A stretch of DNA of 14,885 nucleotides from Syntrophaceae bacterium UBA5619 (GCA_002424545.1 DIKL01000105.1:18726-33610), one strand, 5' to 3'. Shown: positions 7,161 to 14,885, numbered from the stretch's first letter. Numbers and translations are program-made. The notes: generated by a model from the sequence alone, not told the origin.

Positions 7161-8350
7161 TACCGTTCCTTCAAGATCGCGATTCCGGGCAACTCCTTCC
7201 CCTCCAGGTATTCGAGCGATGCGCCGCCGCCGGTGGAGATGTGGGTCATCCGATCCGCAACCCCCGCCTTTTCCACGGCGGACGCGCTGTCTCCGCCGCC
7301 GATGATCGTCACGGCCTTTGAAGAGGCGAGCGCCGCGGCGATTTCATTCGTTCCTTTCGCAAACTCTTCGATTTCAAAGACACCCAGTGGCCCGTTCCAG
7401 ATGATCGTGCCCGCGGTGCGGATCGCCGCTTTGAATCGTTCGACGGTTTCGGGACCGATATCGAGGCCCATCCGGTCCGGCGGGATCCGATCGATCGGAA
7501 CAACCTTCGTGGGAACGCCCGCGACCGCTTCGGCCGCGATCACGACATCGACGGGGATGATGAGCTGCAGGCGAGTCATCGCCTTCAATTCCGACCATAT
7601 TCCTTCGGCCTCCGCGAGGAACTTCTCCTCCACCAGCGACTTCCCGACCTCGATGCCCTGCGCCTTCAGGAACGTATAGACCATCCCGCCGCCGATGATG
7701 AGCGTATCCACCTTCCGCGCGAGATTCCGGATCACCATGATCTTCGACGAAACCTTCGCCCCGCCGATGATCGCAACGAACGGTCTTCGGGGATCGTCGA
7801 GAGATTTTCCCATGATTTCGAGTTCTTTTTGGATCAGAAAGCCGCAGACGCCCGGCAAAATGCGGGCGACGCCCTCGGTGGAGGCGTGGGCCCGGTGCGC
7901 CGTTCCAAAGGCGTCGTTGACATAAACATCGGCGAGGGCCGCGAGCCGTTTCGCGAAGGCGACGTCGTTTGCCTCCTCTTCCGGATGGAAACGGACGTTT
8001 TCGAGCAACGCAACCTCCCCGTTCGCCATTTTCGCGATCGCGGCCTCGACCTTTTCCCCGACGCAGTCATCGAGCTTGATCACAGGACATCCCAGCAGTT
8101 CCACGAGCCGTTTCGCGATCGGGTCCATCCGCAGACTTTCCGTCACCCCCTTGGGTCTTCCCAGATGGGAGATGAGCAGCGCCTTCGCGCCGCGGTCGAT
8201 CAGGTAGCGGACGGTGGGCAGGGCCGCCCGGATTCGCATATCGTCCGTGATGTTCCCCTGTTTGTCCATCGGGACGTTGAAATCGACCCGAACCAGCACC
8301 CTTTTTCCCCGGAGCTCATTGTCCCGCAGATCCGAAATGCATTTTTTCAT
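7160..8350 (-). CDS. pgk: Phosphoglycerate kinase
   Basis: It transfers phosphate between 1,3-bisphosphoglycerate and ADP, the step next to GAPDH. The 396-aa length is normal for a bacterial enzyme. Signature segments are VRVDFNVP near residues 20-27, SHLGRP at 61-66 (substrate binding), GGAKVSSKI in mid-protein, NGPLGVFE starting at Asn319, and the C-terminal nucleotide-binding [14 protein letters not shown] with [14 protein letters not shown] chose the ATG at 8350, preceded by GGGAGG (8364-8359) at eight bases, giving the usual MKKCISDL start. The frame stays open further upstream, to 8443, but that would overlap the end of gap. Thirty-five bases separate the gap stop from this start, which fits one gap-pgk transcript. 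Confidence 0.97.
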   Translation of the reverse strand: MKKCISDLRDNELRGKRVLVRVDFNVPMDKQGNITDDMRIRAALPTVRYLIDRGAKALLISHLGRPKGVTESLRMDPIAKRLVELLGCPVIKLDDCVGEKVEAAIAKMANGEVALLENVRFHPEEEANDVAFAKRLAALADVYVNDAFGTAHRAHASTEGVARILPGVCGFLIQKELEIMGKSLDDPRRPFVAIIGGAKVSSKIMVIRNLARKVDTLIIGGGMVYTFLKAQGIEVGKSLVEEKFLAEAEGIWSELKAMTRLQLIIPVDVVIAAEAVAGVPTKVVPIDRIPPDRMGLDIGPETVERFKAAIRTAGTIIWNGPLGVFEIEEFAKGTNEIAAALASSKAVTIIGGGDSASAVEKAGVADRMTHISTGGGASLEYLEGKELPGIAILKER

Positions 8351-8385
8351 CGTCCGGCCCTCCCGAATCGATCCAAGGATAAAAA

Positions 8386-9423
<1,038 letters not shown>

Positions 9424-9455
9424 TCAAGGCAGGCGATGATGTTCGTTTTGCGGCG

Positions 9456-9483
9456 ATTGTATCACCATATGGGGATGTGTCAA
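9456..9483 (-). promoter_or_regulatory. Near-consensus sigma70 promoter of the gap-pgk operon
   Basis: On the minus strand a perfect -35 TTGACA (9483-9478) is followed by 16 bases and TACAAT (9461-9456), which matches the -10 consensus at five of six positions. Transcription should start near base 9449, leaving an untranslated leader of about 56 bases with the AGGAGG of gap. This is the best promoter in the window, consistent with strong expression of central glycolytic genes. Confidence 0.8.
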
Positions 9484-9498
9484 CGCAAAGCTTGACAC
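9477..9498. repeat. Perfect inverted repeat over the gap -35 element (operator candidate)
   Basis: GTGTCAA (9477-9483) and TTGACAC (9492-9498) are perfect 7-bp inverted repeats with an 8-base spacer. The left half is the -35 hexamer of the gap promoter plus one base. A dimeric regulator bound here would cover the -35 and compete with RNA polymerase, or an activator would touch it. The same sequence could fold as an RNA hairpin 54 bases after the nth stop codon, but no T-run follows, so a terminator role is less likely. Confidence 0.5.
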
Positions 9499-9552
9499 GC
9501 AAAGGACGATTTTTCCGCTGGTGCCGATCGTTGTGGAATGAATATCCATTCT

Positions 9553-10209
9553 TCAGCGACTCTTCGTTACGCCGATGCGGTCGCAATGGGCCGTTACCGG
9601 ACACCGGCTGCAGAGGGGGGATATCGGGCGACAGATGTTCCTGCCGAAGGCGACCAGGAGCGTGTTGAAACGGTGCCAATATTTTGGGGGGAGTTTGGCC
9701 CGGAGGGCGATTTCGGTTTCTTCGGGATTTTTCGTGCGGACGTAGCCCCAACGATTGGAGATCCGGTGCACATGGGTATCCACGCAGATGCCGGCCCCGT
9801 TGAACCCCAGGGAGACGACCAAGTTTGCCGTCTTTCGTCCGACACCCTTGAAGGTCAGCAATTCCTCGATGCTTTCCGGAACGCGCGACTGGAAGCGGTC
9901 GATGAGTTCCCGGCAGACACGGCGGATGGTTTCGGCCTTGTTCCGGTAGAAACCGACGGGATAGATCGCCTTTTGGATCCGCTCTTCGGAAAGCCTGAGC
10001 ATTCCGGCCGGCGTGGAGGCCAGCGCGAAGAGGCGCTCGGTGGCCGCCGCCGTCACTTCGTCTTTGGTCCGGAGGCTGAGCAGCGTGGAGATCAGGATTT
10101 CAAAAGGATCGCGGTGTTCTTCCGCCAGCCTGGTGACGATCGGAATTTCCCGTTTCAGCAGCTCCCGTTCGAGAAGTCGGACAATCTCATCGATATCCCT
10201 GTCGTCCAT
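9553..10209 (-). CDS. nth: Endonuclease III (DNA glycosylase/AP lyase)
   Basis: It starts base excision repair by removing oxidised pyrimidines from DNA and cutting the abasic site. The 218-aa protein matches the family length. The helix-hairpin-helix motif TFKGVGRKTAN at residues 119-129 contains the catalytic Lys126, and VDTHVHR at 143-149 contains the catalytic Asp144. Four cysteines, Cys193, Cys200, Cys203 and Cys209, have the C-x6-C-x2-C-x5-C spacing of the [4Fe-4S] cluster. The segment LLSLRTKD (43-50) replaces the LLSAQATD of the E. coli enzyme. The ATG at 10209 lies 17 bases after the fdhE stop with only a poor ribosome binding site, so translation probably depends on the upstream gene. 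Confidence 0.95.
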   Translation of the reverse strand: MDDRDIDEIVRLLERELLKREIPIVTRLAEEHRDPFEILISTLLSLRTKDEVTAAATERLFALASTPAGMLRLSEERIQKAIYPVGFYRNKAETIRRVCRELIDRFQSRVPESIEELLTFKGVGRKTANLVVSLGFNGAGICVDTHVHRISNRWGYVRTKNPEETEIALRAKLPPKYWHRFNTLLVAFGRNICRPISPLCSRCPVTAHCDRIGVTKSR

Positions 10210-10226
10210 GCGCGTTTCCGTAACCG

Positions 10227-11069
10227 TCAGTCGTAGCCCTCTTCGTTGGCGAGCATATCCAGATGAAGCGTCGCGATATCCTCTACATCCAGATCCGCTT
10301 TCTGCTTCCCCTTCCGAAAATCGACGATTTTGATGTACCGCTTACACTCGTTGCAGACGTCAACGCGATACCGCTCATCCCCCTCGATCGTGAAGTAGGC
10401 GAGGCTCTGTTGCTCCTCATTGCCGCAGAAGGGGCATTTGATTCGCAGGTAGTTCCATTCGAAGCCGCACTGGTTGCAGAAAAGGTAACGGCTCCCCTCA
10501 TCGTCCCGGATCTCGCCGATTTTCGGTTCCCGGCCGCAGACGGGACAGTAGCCCTCCGTCCAGCCCGTCTTTCGGACGGCTTCGCCGTAGCGTGCCGAGA
10601 CCATCTCCAAGGCCGGCCGGAGGCTCTCTTCGATGAACAACTCCACCAGGTCGAAGGACGCCTCCTCTTCGCTCCCCGGTGTTTCATCATCCGTCGACTC
10701 CGCCGGGGAGTTGAAGGATTCATGGATCAGGTCGTTGAAAAGGATTTCACCGGCCCGAATTTTTCTCGCCATTTCGCCGGTTTCCCCCGGCGCCCGTTTT
10801 TCGGCAATCTCCAGAAGGGCCAGAAAATAGGCCTGGGGTTCCGCAAGATCGGAGGTGACCGAAGAAAAATCGATGAGGGGAAATCCTCCAACCATCTTGG
10901 CTTCGATCAGTTTTGGATTGACGGGAAAGATTTCATCCCGCATCCGGCCGCGGTACTCCTCGCGCAGGATCAGAATTTCTTCCAGAATATCGAGAAGCTC
11001 CGCATAATGGGGGCTCAAATTTCTATGGGTTTGTATCGTCCGCAATGCATCCTTCAGTGCCGTGGCCAT
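10227..11069 (-). CDS. fdhE: FdhE-type formate dehydrogenase accessory protein
   Basis: FdhE proteins act in the cytoplasm to mature molybdenum- or tungsten-containing formate dehydrogenases before export. The 280-aa product has an N-terminal helical half with an acidic linker (about residues 121-138), then the FdhE zinc-ribbon region with four cysteine pairs: Cys175/178, Cys198/201, Cys212/215 and Cys239/242 (CPVCG, CNQC, CPFCG, CNEC). E. coli FdhE has about 309 residues. I chose the ATG at 11069, preceded by AAGGAGA at about ten bases. The frame is open to 11495, but that extension would cross the divergent promoter region and overlap the oadG-like gene. nth follows 17 bases downstream. No formate dehydrogenase gene is in the window; mobB nearby also serves molybdoenzymes. 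Confidence 0.88.
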   Translation of the reverse strand: MATALKDALRTIQTHRNLSPHYAELLDILEEILILREEYRGRMRDEIFPVNPKLIEAKMVGGFPLIDFSSVTSDLAEPQAYFLALLEIAEKRAPGETGEMARKIRAGEILFNDLIHESFNSPAESTDDETPGSEEEASFDLVELFIEESLRPALEMVSARYGEAVRKTGWTEGYCPVCGREPKIGEIRDDEGSRYLFCNQCGFEWNYLRIKCPFCGNEEQQSLAYFTIEGDERYRVDVCNECKRYIKIVDFRKGKQKADLDVEDIATLHLDMLANEEGYD

Positions 11070-11169
11070 ACCGGAGAATCTCCTTCTATGGATCAATATG
11101 CGGCGTTCTATATCCTCTTTCGTTGCCGAGTTCAAGCGATATTTGCGGCAATCTTTCGAGAGGTTTTTA

Positions 11170-11175
11170 ATTATA
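11170..11175 (-). promoter_or_regulatory. Candidate -10 element for fdhE-nth
   Basis: The minus strand reads TATAAT, a perfect -10, in an AT-rich patch about 100 bases before the fdhE start. No good -35 lies 16-18 bases upstream, so an activator may be needed. TAAATAC is repeated exactly at 11174-11180 and 11184-11190, ten bases apart, immediately overlapping this element. Confidence 0.35.
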
Positions 11176-11259
11176 AATACAGATAAATACGAATACTTTC
11201 CGATCGTGGTTCCCGGCCTCGGGATCGGGAATCCCAACCCTCGTATTGTCACCGCCGAC

Positions 11260-11283
11260 CCCGGATTTGTCCGGGAAGTTTTT
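11260..11283 (+). terminator. Terminator-like hairpin upstream of the oadG promoter
   Basis: CCCGGA (11260-11265) and TCCGGG (11270-11275) form a perfect 6-bp GC-rich stem with a TTTG loop, followed by AAG and five T's (11279-11283). It reads as a short intrinsic terminator on the plus strand. No plus-strand gene ends just before it, so it may block stray antisense transcription from the fdhE side from entering the operon. Confidence 0.4.
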
Positions 11284-11303
11284 GTTCGCGCCTCCTTTTT
11301 CAC

Positions 11304-11332
11304 TTGACACCGGGGAGGGGTTGCAGTTAAAA
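11304..11332 (+). promoter_or_regulatory. Candidate sigma70 promoter of oadG-oadB-mobB
   Basis: A perfect -35 TTGACA (11304-11309) is followed by 17 bases and TTAAAA (11327-11332), a weak -10. Transcription would start near 11339, leaving about 83 bases of leader before the oadG-like ATG. The start would fall at the left arm of an A/T-flanked hairpin, which either weakens this assignment or suggests early control of the transcript. Confidence 0.45.
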
Positions 11333-11359
11333 AAACAACCTTCAACGAAAGGTTATTTT
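11332..11359 (+). other. A/T-flanked hairpin in the oadG leader
   Basis: AACCTT (11337-11342) and AAGGTT (11349-11354) pair around a CAACGA loop. Beyond one mismatch the stem continues as AAAA against TTTT, the layout of a bidirectional terminator or attenuator. Only two G-C pairs support the stem, so it would be a weak stop. Confidence 0.3.
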
Positions 11360-11421
11360 GGGGCAATGATATTTTAAACGATTCCTGACGAAAAAACAGA
11401 CGGACCGGAATGGAGGTAGGA

Positions 11422-11559
11422 ATGGATAACGTAACGTTCGGGATTACGATGCTGATTTGCGGCATGGGCGGGACAATACTGACCCTCTGGATCATGAGCC
11501 TCGTGATGGCTCTTTTGGGGCGGCTGTTCCCCGAAAAGCCTGAAAAGAAGGAGGCTTAA
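11422..11559 (+). CDS. OadG-like small subunit of a sodium-pumping decarboxylase (45 aa)
   Basis: The 45-aa product begins MDNVTFGITMLICGMGG and has one hydrophobic span (about residues 6-33) and a short charged tail (FPEKPEKKEA). This is the pattern of the small gamma or delta subunit that anchors Na+-translocating decarboxylases of the oxaloacetate, methylmalonyl-CoA and glutaconyl-CoA type. It lies three bases before the oadB-type gene, which makes the role convincing. The ATG at 11422 follows GGAGGTAGGA. An in-frame ATG at 11410 would place this ribosome binding site inside the gene and is rejected. It is shorter than the roughly 80-residue OadG of enteric bacteria and lacks a long periplasmic or metal-binding tail. 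Confidence 0.8.
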   Translation: MDNVTFGITMLICGMGGTILTLWIMSLVMALLGRLFPEKPEKKEA

Positions 11560-11562
11560 GTC

Positions 11563-12711
11563 ATGGCAGAAGCGATCATTAACGGGCTAAGCGGCTTGGT
11601 GGTCGGATTTCAGATGTTGGCGACGGACTGGCGGAACGCCGTCATGCTGATCGTCGGCTTTGTGCTCTTGTACCTTGGGATCAAGAAGGATTGCGAACCG
11701 CTTCTTCTGGTCCCCATCGGGTTCGGCTGCATCCTGGTCAACATCCCGCTGGCCGATGTCATGAGCGAGGAAGGATTTATCCGCGTGATCTACAACGCCG
11801 GGATCGCAACGGAACTGTTCCCGCTGCTCATCTTCATCGGGATCGGCGCGATGACCGACTTCGGCCCCGTCCTTGCGCAGCCTTCCACCTTCCTTCTGGG
11901 CGCTGCGGGCCAGTTCGGGATCTTCCTGACGCTGCTGTTGGCCCTCGCTTTGGGCTTCGAGCAACTCGAGGCCGTTTCGATCGGGATCATCGGGGCCTGC
12001 GACGGTCCGACGGCGATTTATGTAACCTCAAAGTTTGCTCCACACCTGCTGGGCGCCGTATCGGTTGCAGCGTACTCCTACATGTCGCTGGTGCCGATCA
12101 TCCAGCCGCCGATCATGAGGTTTCTGACGACGAAAAAGGAACGGGAAACCTTGATGAAACCCGTGGCCAAACCGGTTTCGAAGACAACGAAACTCCTCTT
12201 CCCGCTGGTCATCACGATCCTCGGCGGCCTGATCGCGCCGAAGGGGCTGCCTCTGCTGGGAACGATCATGCTGGGGAACCTGATGAAGGAATCGGGCGTC
12301 GTCGCCCGCCTGACGAAGGCCTCCGAGAACGAGATTGCCAATGTCACGACGCTCTTTTTAGGCCTGTGTATTGGCGCAACGATGGTCGGCAGCGCCTTTG
12401 TAAGGGCCGAGACCCTGATCATCCTCTGCCTCGGTTTTCTGGCCATTTGTCTCGACACGGTCTGCGGCGTCTGCTTCGGAAAGGTGATGCGGCTGGCAAC
12501 CGGCGGGAAATTCAACCCGCTGATCGGCGCGGCGGGCATCTCCGCTTTTCCGATGGCGGCGCGCGTCGTTCAGAAGGAGGGCCAGAAATGGAACAAAAAG
12601 AGCTACCTGCTGATGCACGCGATGGGCGCCAACGCGGGCGGCCAGATCGGTTCGGTGATCGCGGCGGCGGTGATGCTGTCGGTCCTGGCAGGGATGGGAA
12701 TCATTAGATAA
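11563..12711 (+). CDS. Sodium-translocating decarboxylase beta subunit (OadB/GcdB/MmdB family)
   Basis: This is the membrane subunit that releases CO2 from carboxybiotin and couples the reaction to Na+ export. The 382-aa protein is strongly hydrophobic with about nine to eleven spans. It carries the family signatures GIGAMTDFGPVLAQP (93-107), GACDGPTAIY (144-153) with the sodium-site Asp147, SYMSLVPIIQPP (172-183), GNLMKESGV (238-246) and GANAGGQIGS (355-364). Start ATG 11563 has AAGGAGG eight bases upstream, inside the end of the small subunit gene. The carboxyltransferase and biotin carrier subunits are not in the window, so the substrate (oxaloacetate, methylmalonyl-CoA, glutaconyl-CoA or malonyl-type) cannot be decided. 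The stop codon overlaps the mobB start. Confidence 0.93.
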   Translation: MAEAIINGLSGLVVGFQMLATDWRNAVMLIVGFVLLYLGIKKDCEPLLLVPIGFGCILVNIPLADVMSEEGFIRVIYNAGIATELFPLLIFIGIGAMTDFGPVLAQPSTFLLGAAGQFGIFLTLLLALALGFEQLEAVSIGIIGACDGPTAIYVTSKFAPHLLGAVSVAAYSYMSLVPIIQPPIMRFLTTKKERETLMKPVAKPVSKTTKLLFPLVITILGGLIAPKGLPLLGTIMLGNLMKESGVVARLTKASENEIANVTTLFLGLCIGATMVGSAFVRAETLIILCLGFLAICLDTVCGVCFGKVMRLATGGKFNPLIGAAGISAFPMAARVVQKEGQKWNKKSYLLMHAMGANAGGQIGSVIAAAVMLSVLAGMGIIR

Positions 12712-13211
12712 TGATTCCCATTGTTTCCATCGTCGGGAAATCCAATTCCGGAAAGACCACTTTGATCGAGAAGCTGATCATCGAGCTGACCCGGCGAGGT
12801 TGGCGGGTAGCGACGATCAAGCACAACCGTCACGGTTTCGAAATCGATCATGAAGGAAAGGACAGCTGGCGACACAGGCGGGCGGGCGCCGTGACGACGG
12901 TCCTGGCCTCGCCGGTTCGGATTGCGGTCATCGAGGATGCGGACAGGGATTATGCCCTCGCCGAGATCGCGGAACGCCATATCCGGAATGCGGACATCAT
13001 CCTCGCGGAGGGATACAAAACCAACCCCCATCCGAAGATCGAGGTTTTCCGGAGTGAACTTCGGAAAGAACGTCTCTGCGGCCCCGCGGACAACCTGATT
13101 GCCCTCTCGGTCGATCGGCCGTTCTCCGCCGAGGTTCCCTGCTTCGACCGGGATGATGCGTCAGGCCTTGCGGATCTGATCGTGCAACGCTTCCTTCCCC
13201 GAAAGGGTTGA
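12711..13211 (+). CDS. mobB: Molybdopterin-guanine dinucleotide biosynthesis protein MobB
   Basis: MobB is a GTP-binding cytoplasmic protein that assists MobA in attaching GMP to molybdopterin, producing the cofactor of DMSO-reductase-type enzymes such as formate dehydrogenase. The 166-aa product has a P-loop GKSNSGKTT at residues 9-17, the family segment TIKHNRHGFEIDHEGKDSW (35-53) followed by RRAGA, and LAEGYK (98-103) with KIEVFR. The ATG overlaps the preceding TAA by one base (TAATG), so its translation is coupled to the sodium pump gene, a partnership without an obvious metabolic reason. No mobA is in the window. The gene ends 16 bases before the convergent stop of the LutB/LutA-type gene. 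Confidence 0.92.
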   Translation: MIPIVSIVGKSNSGKTTLIEKLIIELTRRGWRVATIKHNRHGFEIDHEGKDSWRHRRAGAVTTVLASPVRIAVIEDADRDYALAEIAERHIRNADIILAEGYKTNPHPKIEVFRSELRKERLCGPADNLIALSVDRPFSAEVPCFDRDDASGLADLIVQRFLPRKG

Positions 13212-13227
13212 GTCGTGCAATACCCAT

Positions 13228-14885
13228 TTACGCCTTGATGTTCTCCGCCAGCAGGTCCGCGACATGCTTCATCTTCACGCCGGGAACCTGCTTGTCGAGG
13301 CCGCCCTGAAGCTGGACCATGCAGCCCGAGCAGGCGCAGGCGACGATTTCGGCGCCTGTATCCCGGATGTTCTTCATCTTCTGCTCCAGGATCGGCATCG
13401 AGAGCTCCGCGTATTTGACGCCGAAGATCCCCGACATCCCGCAGCACTTGTCGGCGTCCTTCATCTCGACCAGTTCGCAGCCCGCCGCTTGGATAAGTTG
13501 CCGCGGCGGTTCGGAGATCCCCAGCACGCGCTTGAGGTGGCAGGAGTCGTGGTAGGTCACCTTCGGCCCGCCCCGGCCCTTCGTCAGCCGTCCCTGTTTT
13601 CCGTATTCTTCCGCGACGAAACTGGTGAATTCCCGGACCTTCCGGGACATCGTTTCCGCCCAGGGGCCCCATTGCTTGTCCGCCTTCAGGAGTTCCGCGT
13701 AGTGCTGGAGCGACTCGGTGCAGGTGGGGCAGGCCGAGATGATCACGTCGGGGTTCATCTCCGTCAGTGAGCGGATGTTTCCCCGGGCCAATTTCCGGGC
13801 CGTTTCTTCGTCCCCCAGCGCGACGACCGGCTTCCCGCAGCAGCTTTGCCCCTCGGGGAAGACGACCTCGTATCCCAGATCCTGGAGGACCTTGATCACC
13901 GAGGCGCCTGTGTCGGGCAGGACAAAGTCCATTGTACAACCGGAAAAGAAGGCCGCCCGGCCCACCGGCCGGTCGGGTTTGTGGAACAGACCCTTCACGC
14001 GGTCCCGGAGAGGTTTGGCCGCGATCGTCGGCAGGCTCCGGTCCTTTGCCAGGCCGGAGAAGAACAGCGGCAGGTGACGGATCAGGTTTTCCGAGGCGAA
14101 GGGCTTCATCCCCAGGGACGCCGCGCGCAGCAGGCCGTGGAACACCTTGCGGTTGACGATGACGTTGTCGAAGAGTTGCTGGACGACGAACGGGAGGCCG
14201 TGTTCGGCTACCGCCCGGACGCGCAGCTCCTCGATGAGGCCCGGAATATCGATTTTCCCCGGGCAGACCTCGGTGCAGCGGCGGCAGCCGATGCACAGCT
14301 CGTGAAACTTTTCAAAGTCCGCCATCCCGCTCAGAAACGCGGTCAGGATCGCCCCGATCCCGCCCGCATAGGTATGGCCGCCGTAGACGTGACCGCCGAC
14401 CAGCGTATAGACAGGGCAGACGTTCAGGCACGAGGCGCAGCGGACGCACTGGAATATCTGCTTGAACTTCTCGTCCTTCGCCGCTTTCAGGCGGCCGTTG
14501 TCGAGGAGGATGATGTGCATTTCCCGGGTTTTCTCCACCCACCGTTCCCCCTCCTTGACCATCACGGGTGTGGGGCCACCCACCAGGGTCATGTAGCTCG
14601 TCATGAGCTGGGCGGTCGCGCCGCGGGGCAGGAGCTTCAGGATCAGCGCCGCGTCGGTGATTTTGGGGATCAGCTTCTCATAGCCCATGAGGACCACATG
14701 GATCGGGGGCAGGGTGGTGACGAGGCGGGCATTGCCCTCGTTCGTGACCAATCCGATCGCGCTGTTTTCGGCGATGCCGAAATTTGCCCCGGAGATCCCC
14801 ATGTCGGCGTTGAGGAACTCCCCCCGCAGGCGCTGGCGCGCTGCCTGGACCATGAAGGCAATGTCCGGCGGGATCTCCTTGTCGA
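13228..14885 (-). CDS. LutB-LutA type fused iron-sulfur lactate oxidation protein (5' end beyond window)
   Basis: The frame is open to the right edge, so the N-terminus is missing; 552 codons are visible. Numbering from the Met at 14853: a LUD-domain segment resembling LutB (LRGEFLNADMGISGANFGIAE, VTNEGNARL, residues 8-43), a dicluster ferredoxin with Cys136/139/142/146 and Cys187/190/193/197, then two CCG domains of the LutA/GlpC/HdrB kind (SGC306, CC338-339, CPTC; DSC438, CC470-471, CSGC511). In bacteria that encode LutABC separately these parts are different proteins; fused versions occur in sulfate reducers. The likely role is oxidation of lactate, or a similar 2-hydroxyacid, with electrons passed through several iron-sulfur clusters. 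Because the start is outside, a D-lactate dehydrogenase or LutC partner may lie to the right. Confidence 0.88.
   Translation of the reverse strand, partial: DKEIPPDIAFMVQAARQRLRGEFLNADMGISGANFGIAENSAIGLVTNEGNARLVTTLPPIHVVLMGYEKLIPKITDAALILKLLPRGATAQLMTSYMTLVGGPTPVMVKEGERWVEKTREMHIILLDNGRLKAAKDEKFKQIFQCVRCASCLNVCPVYTLVGGHVYGGHTYAGGIGAILTAFLSGMADFEKFHELCIGCRRCTEVCPGKIDIPGLIEELRVRAVAEHGLPFVVQQLFDNVIVNRKVFHGLLRAASLGMKPFASENLIRHLPLFFSGLAKDRSLPTIAAKPLRDRVKGLFHKPDRPVGRAAFFSGCTMDFVLPDTGASVIKVLQDLGYEVVFPEGQSCCGKPVVALGDEETARKLARGNIRSLTEMNPDVIISACPTCTESLQHYAELLKADKQWGPWAETMSRKVREFTSFVAEEYGKQGRLTKGRGGPKVTYHDSCHLKRVLGISEPPRQLIQAAGCELVEMKDADKCCGMSGIFGVKYAELSMPILEQKMKNIRDTGAEIVACACSGCMVQLQGGLDKQVPGVKMKHVADLLAENIKA

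Larger units (their letters stand above)
11070..11421. other. 352-base divergent spacer between fdhE and the oadG-oadB-mobB operon
   Basis: No gene is seen here. From left to right it holds the fdhE leader with its AAGGAGA, an AT-rich patch with a perfect minus-strand TATAAT and 10-bp spaced repeats (11170-11196), a GC-rich inverted repeat TTCCCG/CGGGAA (11210-11231), a terminator-like hairpin reading right (11260-11283), a TTGACA promoter reading right (11304-11332), an A/T-flanked hairpin (11332-11359), and the GGAGGTAGG ribosome binding site of the oadG-like gene. Confidence 0.6.

Noticed and set aside
9492..9520. Plus-strand TTGACA as a second promoter directed into nth antisense
   Set aside because: No -10-like hexamer lies 16-18 bases downstream. 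It is better explained as the right arm of the inverted repeat.
11305..11326. Possible sigma54 promoter (GG/TTGC elements) before the oadG-like gene
   Set aside because: The distance between the GG and GC pairs is off by one or more bases from the required 10-base gap, and TGGCAC is not present. The TTGACA reading is preferred.
11070..11495. Upstream extension of fdhE to a start at 11495
   Set aside because: It would add 142 residues unlike FdhE, cross the divergent promoter region and overlap the oadG-like gene. ATG 11069 has a ribosome binding site.
11691..12707. Second plus-strand open frame of 338 codons inside the OadB-type gene
   Set aside because: The other frame carries all OadB signatures and transmembrane spans; this one is a hydrophilic shadow.
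12950..14296. Minus-strand open frame of 448 codons
   Set aside because: Overlaps the LutB/LutA-type gene in another frame and runs antisense to mobB; Gly/Arg/Pro-rich without a domain.

Overview
The window reads as a core-metabolism segment from a GC-rich Gram-negative anaerobe, most likely a member of the Desulfobacterota (former Deltaproteobacteria), perhaps close to the Syntrophus/Smithella type. That placement is an inference. It rests on gene content (sodium-pumping decarboxylase membrane subunits, an FdhE-type formate dehydrogenase maturation factor, MobB, a LutB/LutA-type lactate oxidation protein) and on the gap-pgk-tpiA-secG-tRNA-Leu gene neighbourhood. Nothing in the window identifies a species. 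I see no mobile element, CRISPR array or prophage.

Left part (1-9.5 kb): lower glycolysis/gluconeogenesis. On the minus strand, reading right to left, come gap (canonical GAPDH, with a strong sigma70 promoter overlapped by a perfect inverted repeat), pgk, and a second, long and divergent GAPDH-family gene. Further left on the same strand are tpiA (own promoter), secG and the 5' end of a tRNA-Leu gene cut by the window edge. Between the divergent GAPDH and tpiA lies a 4.2-kb plus-strand gene. Its 1404-aa product has a roughly 900-residue N-terminal region I do not recognise. This is followed by the ATP-grasp and phosphohistidine domains of pyruvate phosphate dikinase, but the C-terminal PEP/pyruvate barrel is absent. 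This is the most unusual gene in the window.

Middle (9.5-11.4 kb): nth (endonuclease III) and fdhE form a minus-strand pair, fdhE first, 17 bases apart. A 352-base divergent spacer (11070-11421) separates fdhE from a plus-strand operon. The spacer holds an AT-rich promoter-like patch facing fdhE, two GC-rich hairpins, a TTGACA promoter facing right, and an A/T-flanked hairpin.

Right part (11.4-14.9 kb): a tightly packed plus-strand operon encodes a 45-aa OadG-like single-span protein, an OadB-type sodium pump beta subunit, and MobB, whose start codon overlaps the oadB stop codon. It converges on a minus-strand gene, open at the right edge, that fuses a LutB-like LUD/ferredoxin protein to LutA-like CCG heterodisulfide-type domains. 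No carboxyltransferase, biotin carrier, formate dehydrogenase or molybdoenzyme structural gene lies in the window, so the partners of OadB, FdhE and MobB must be encoded elsewhere.
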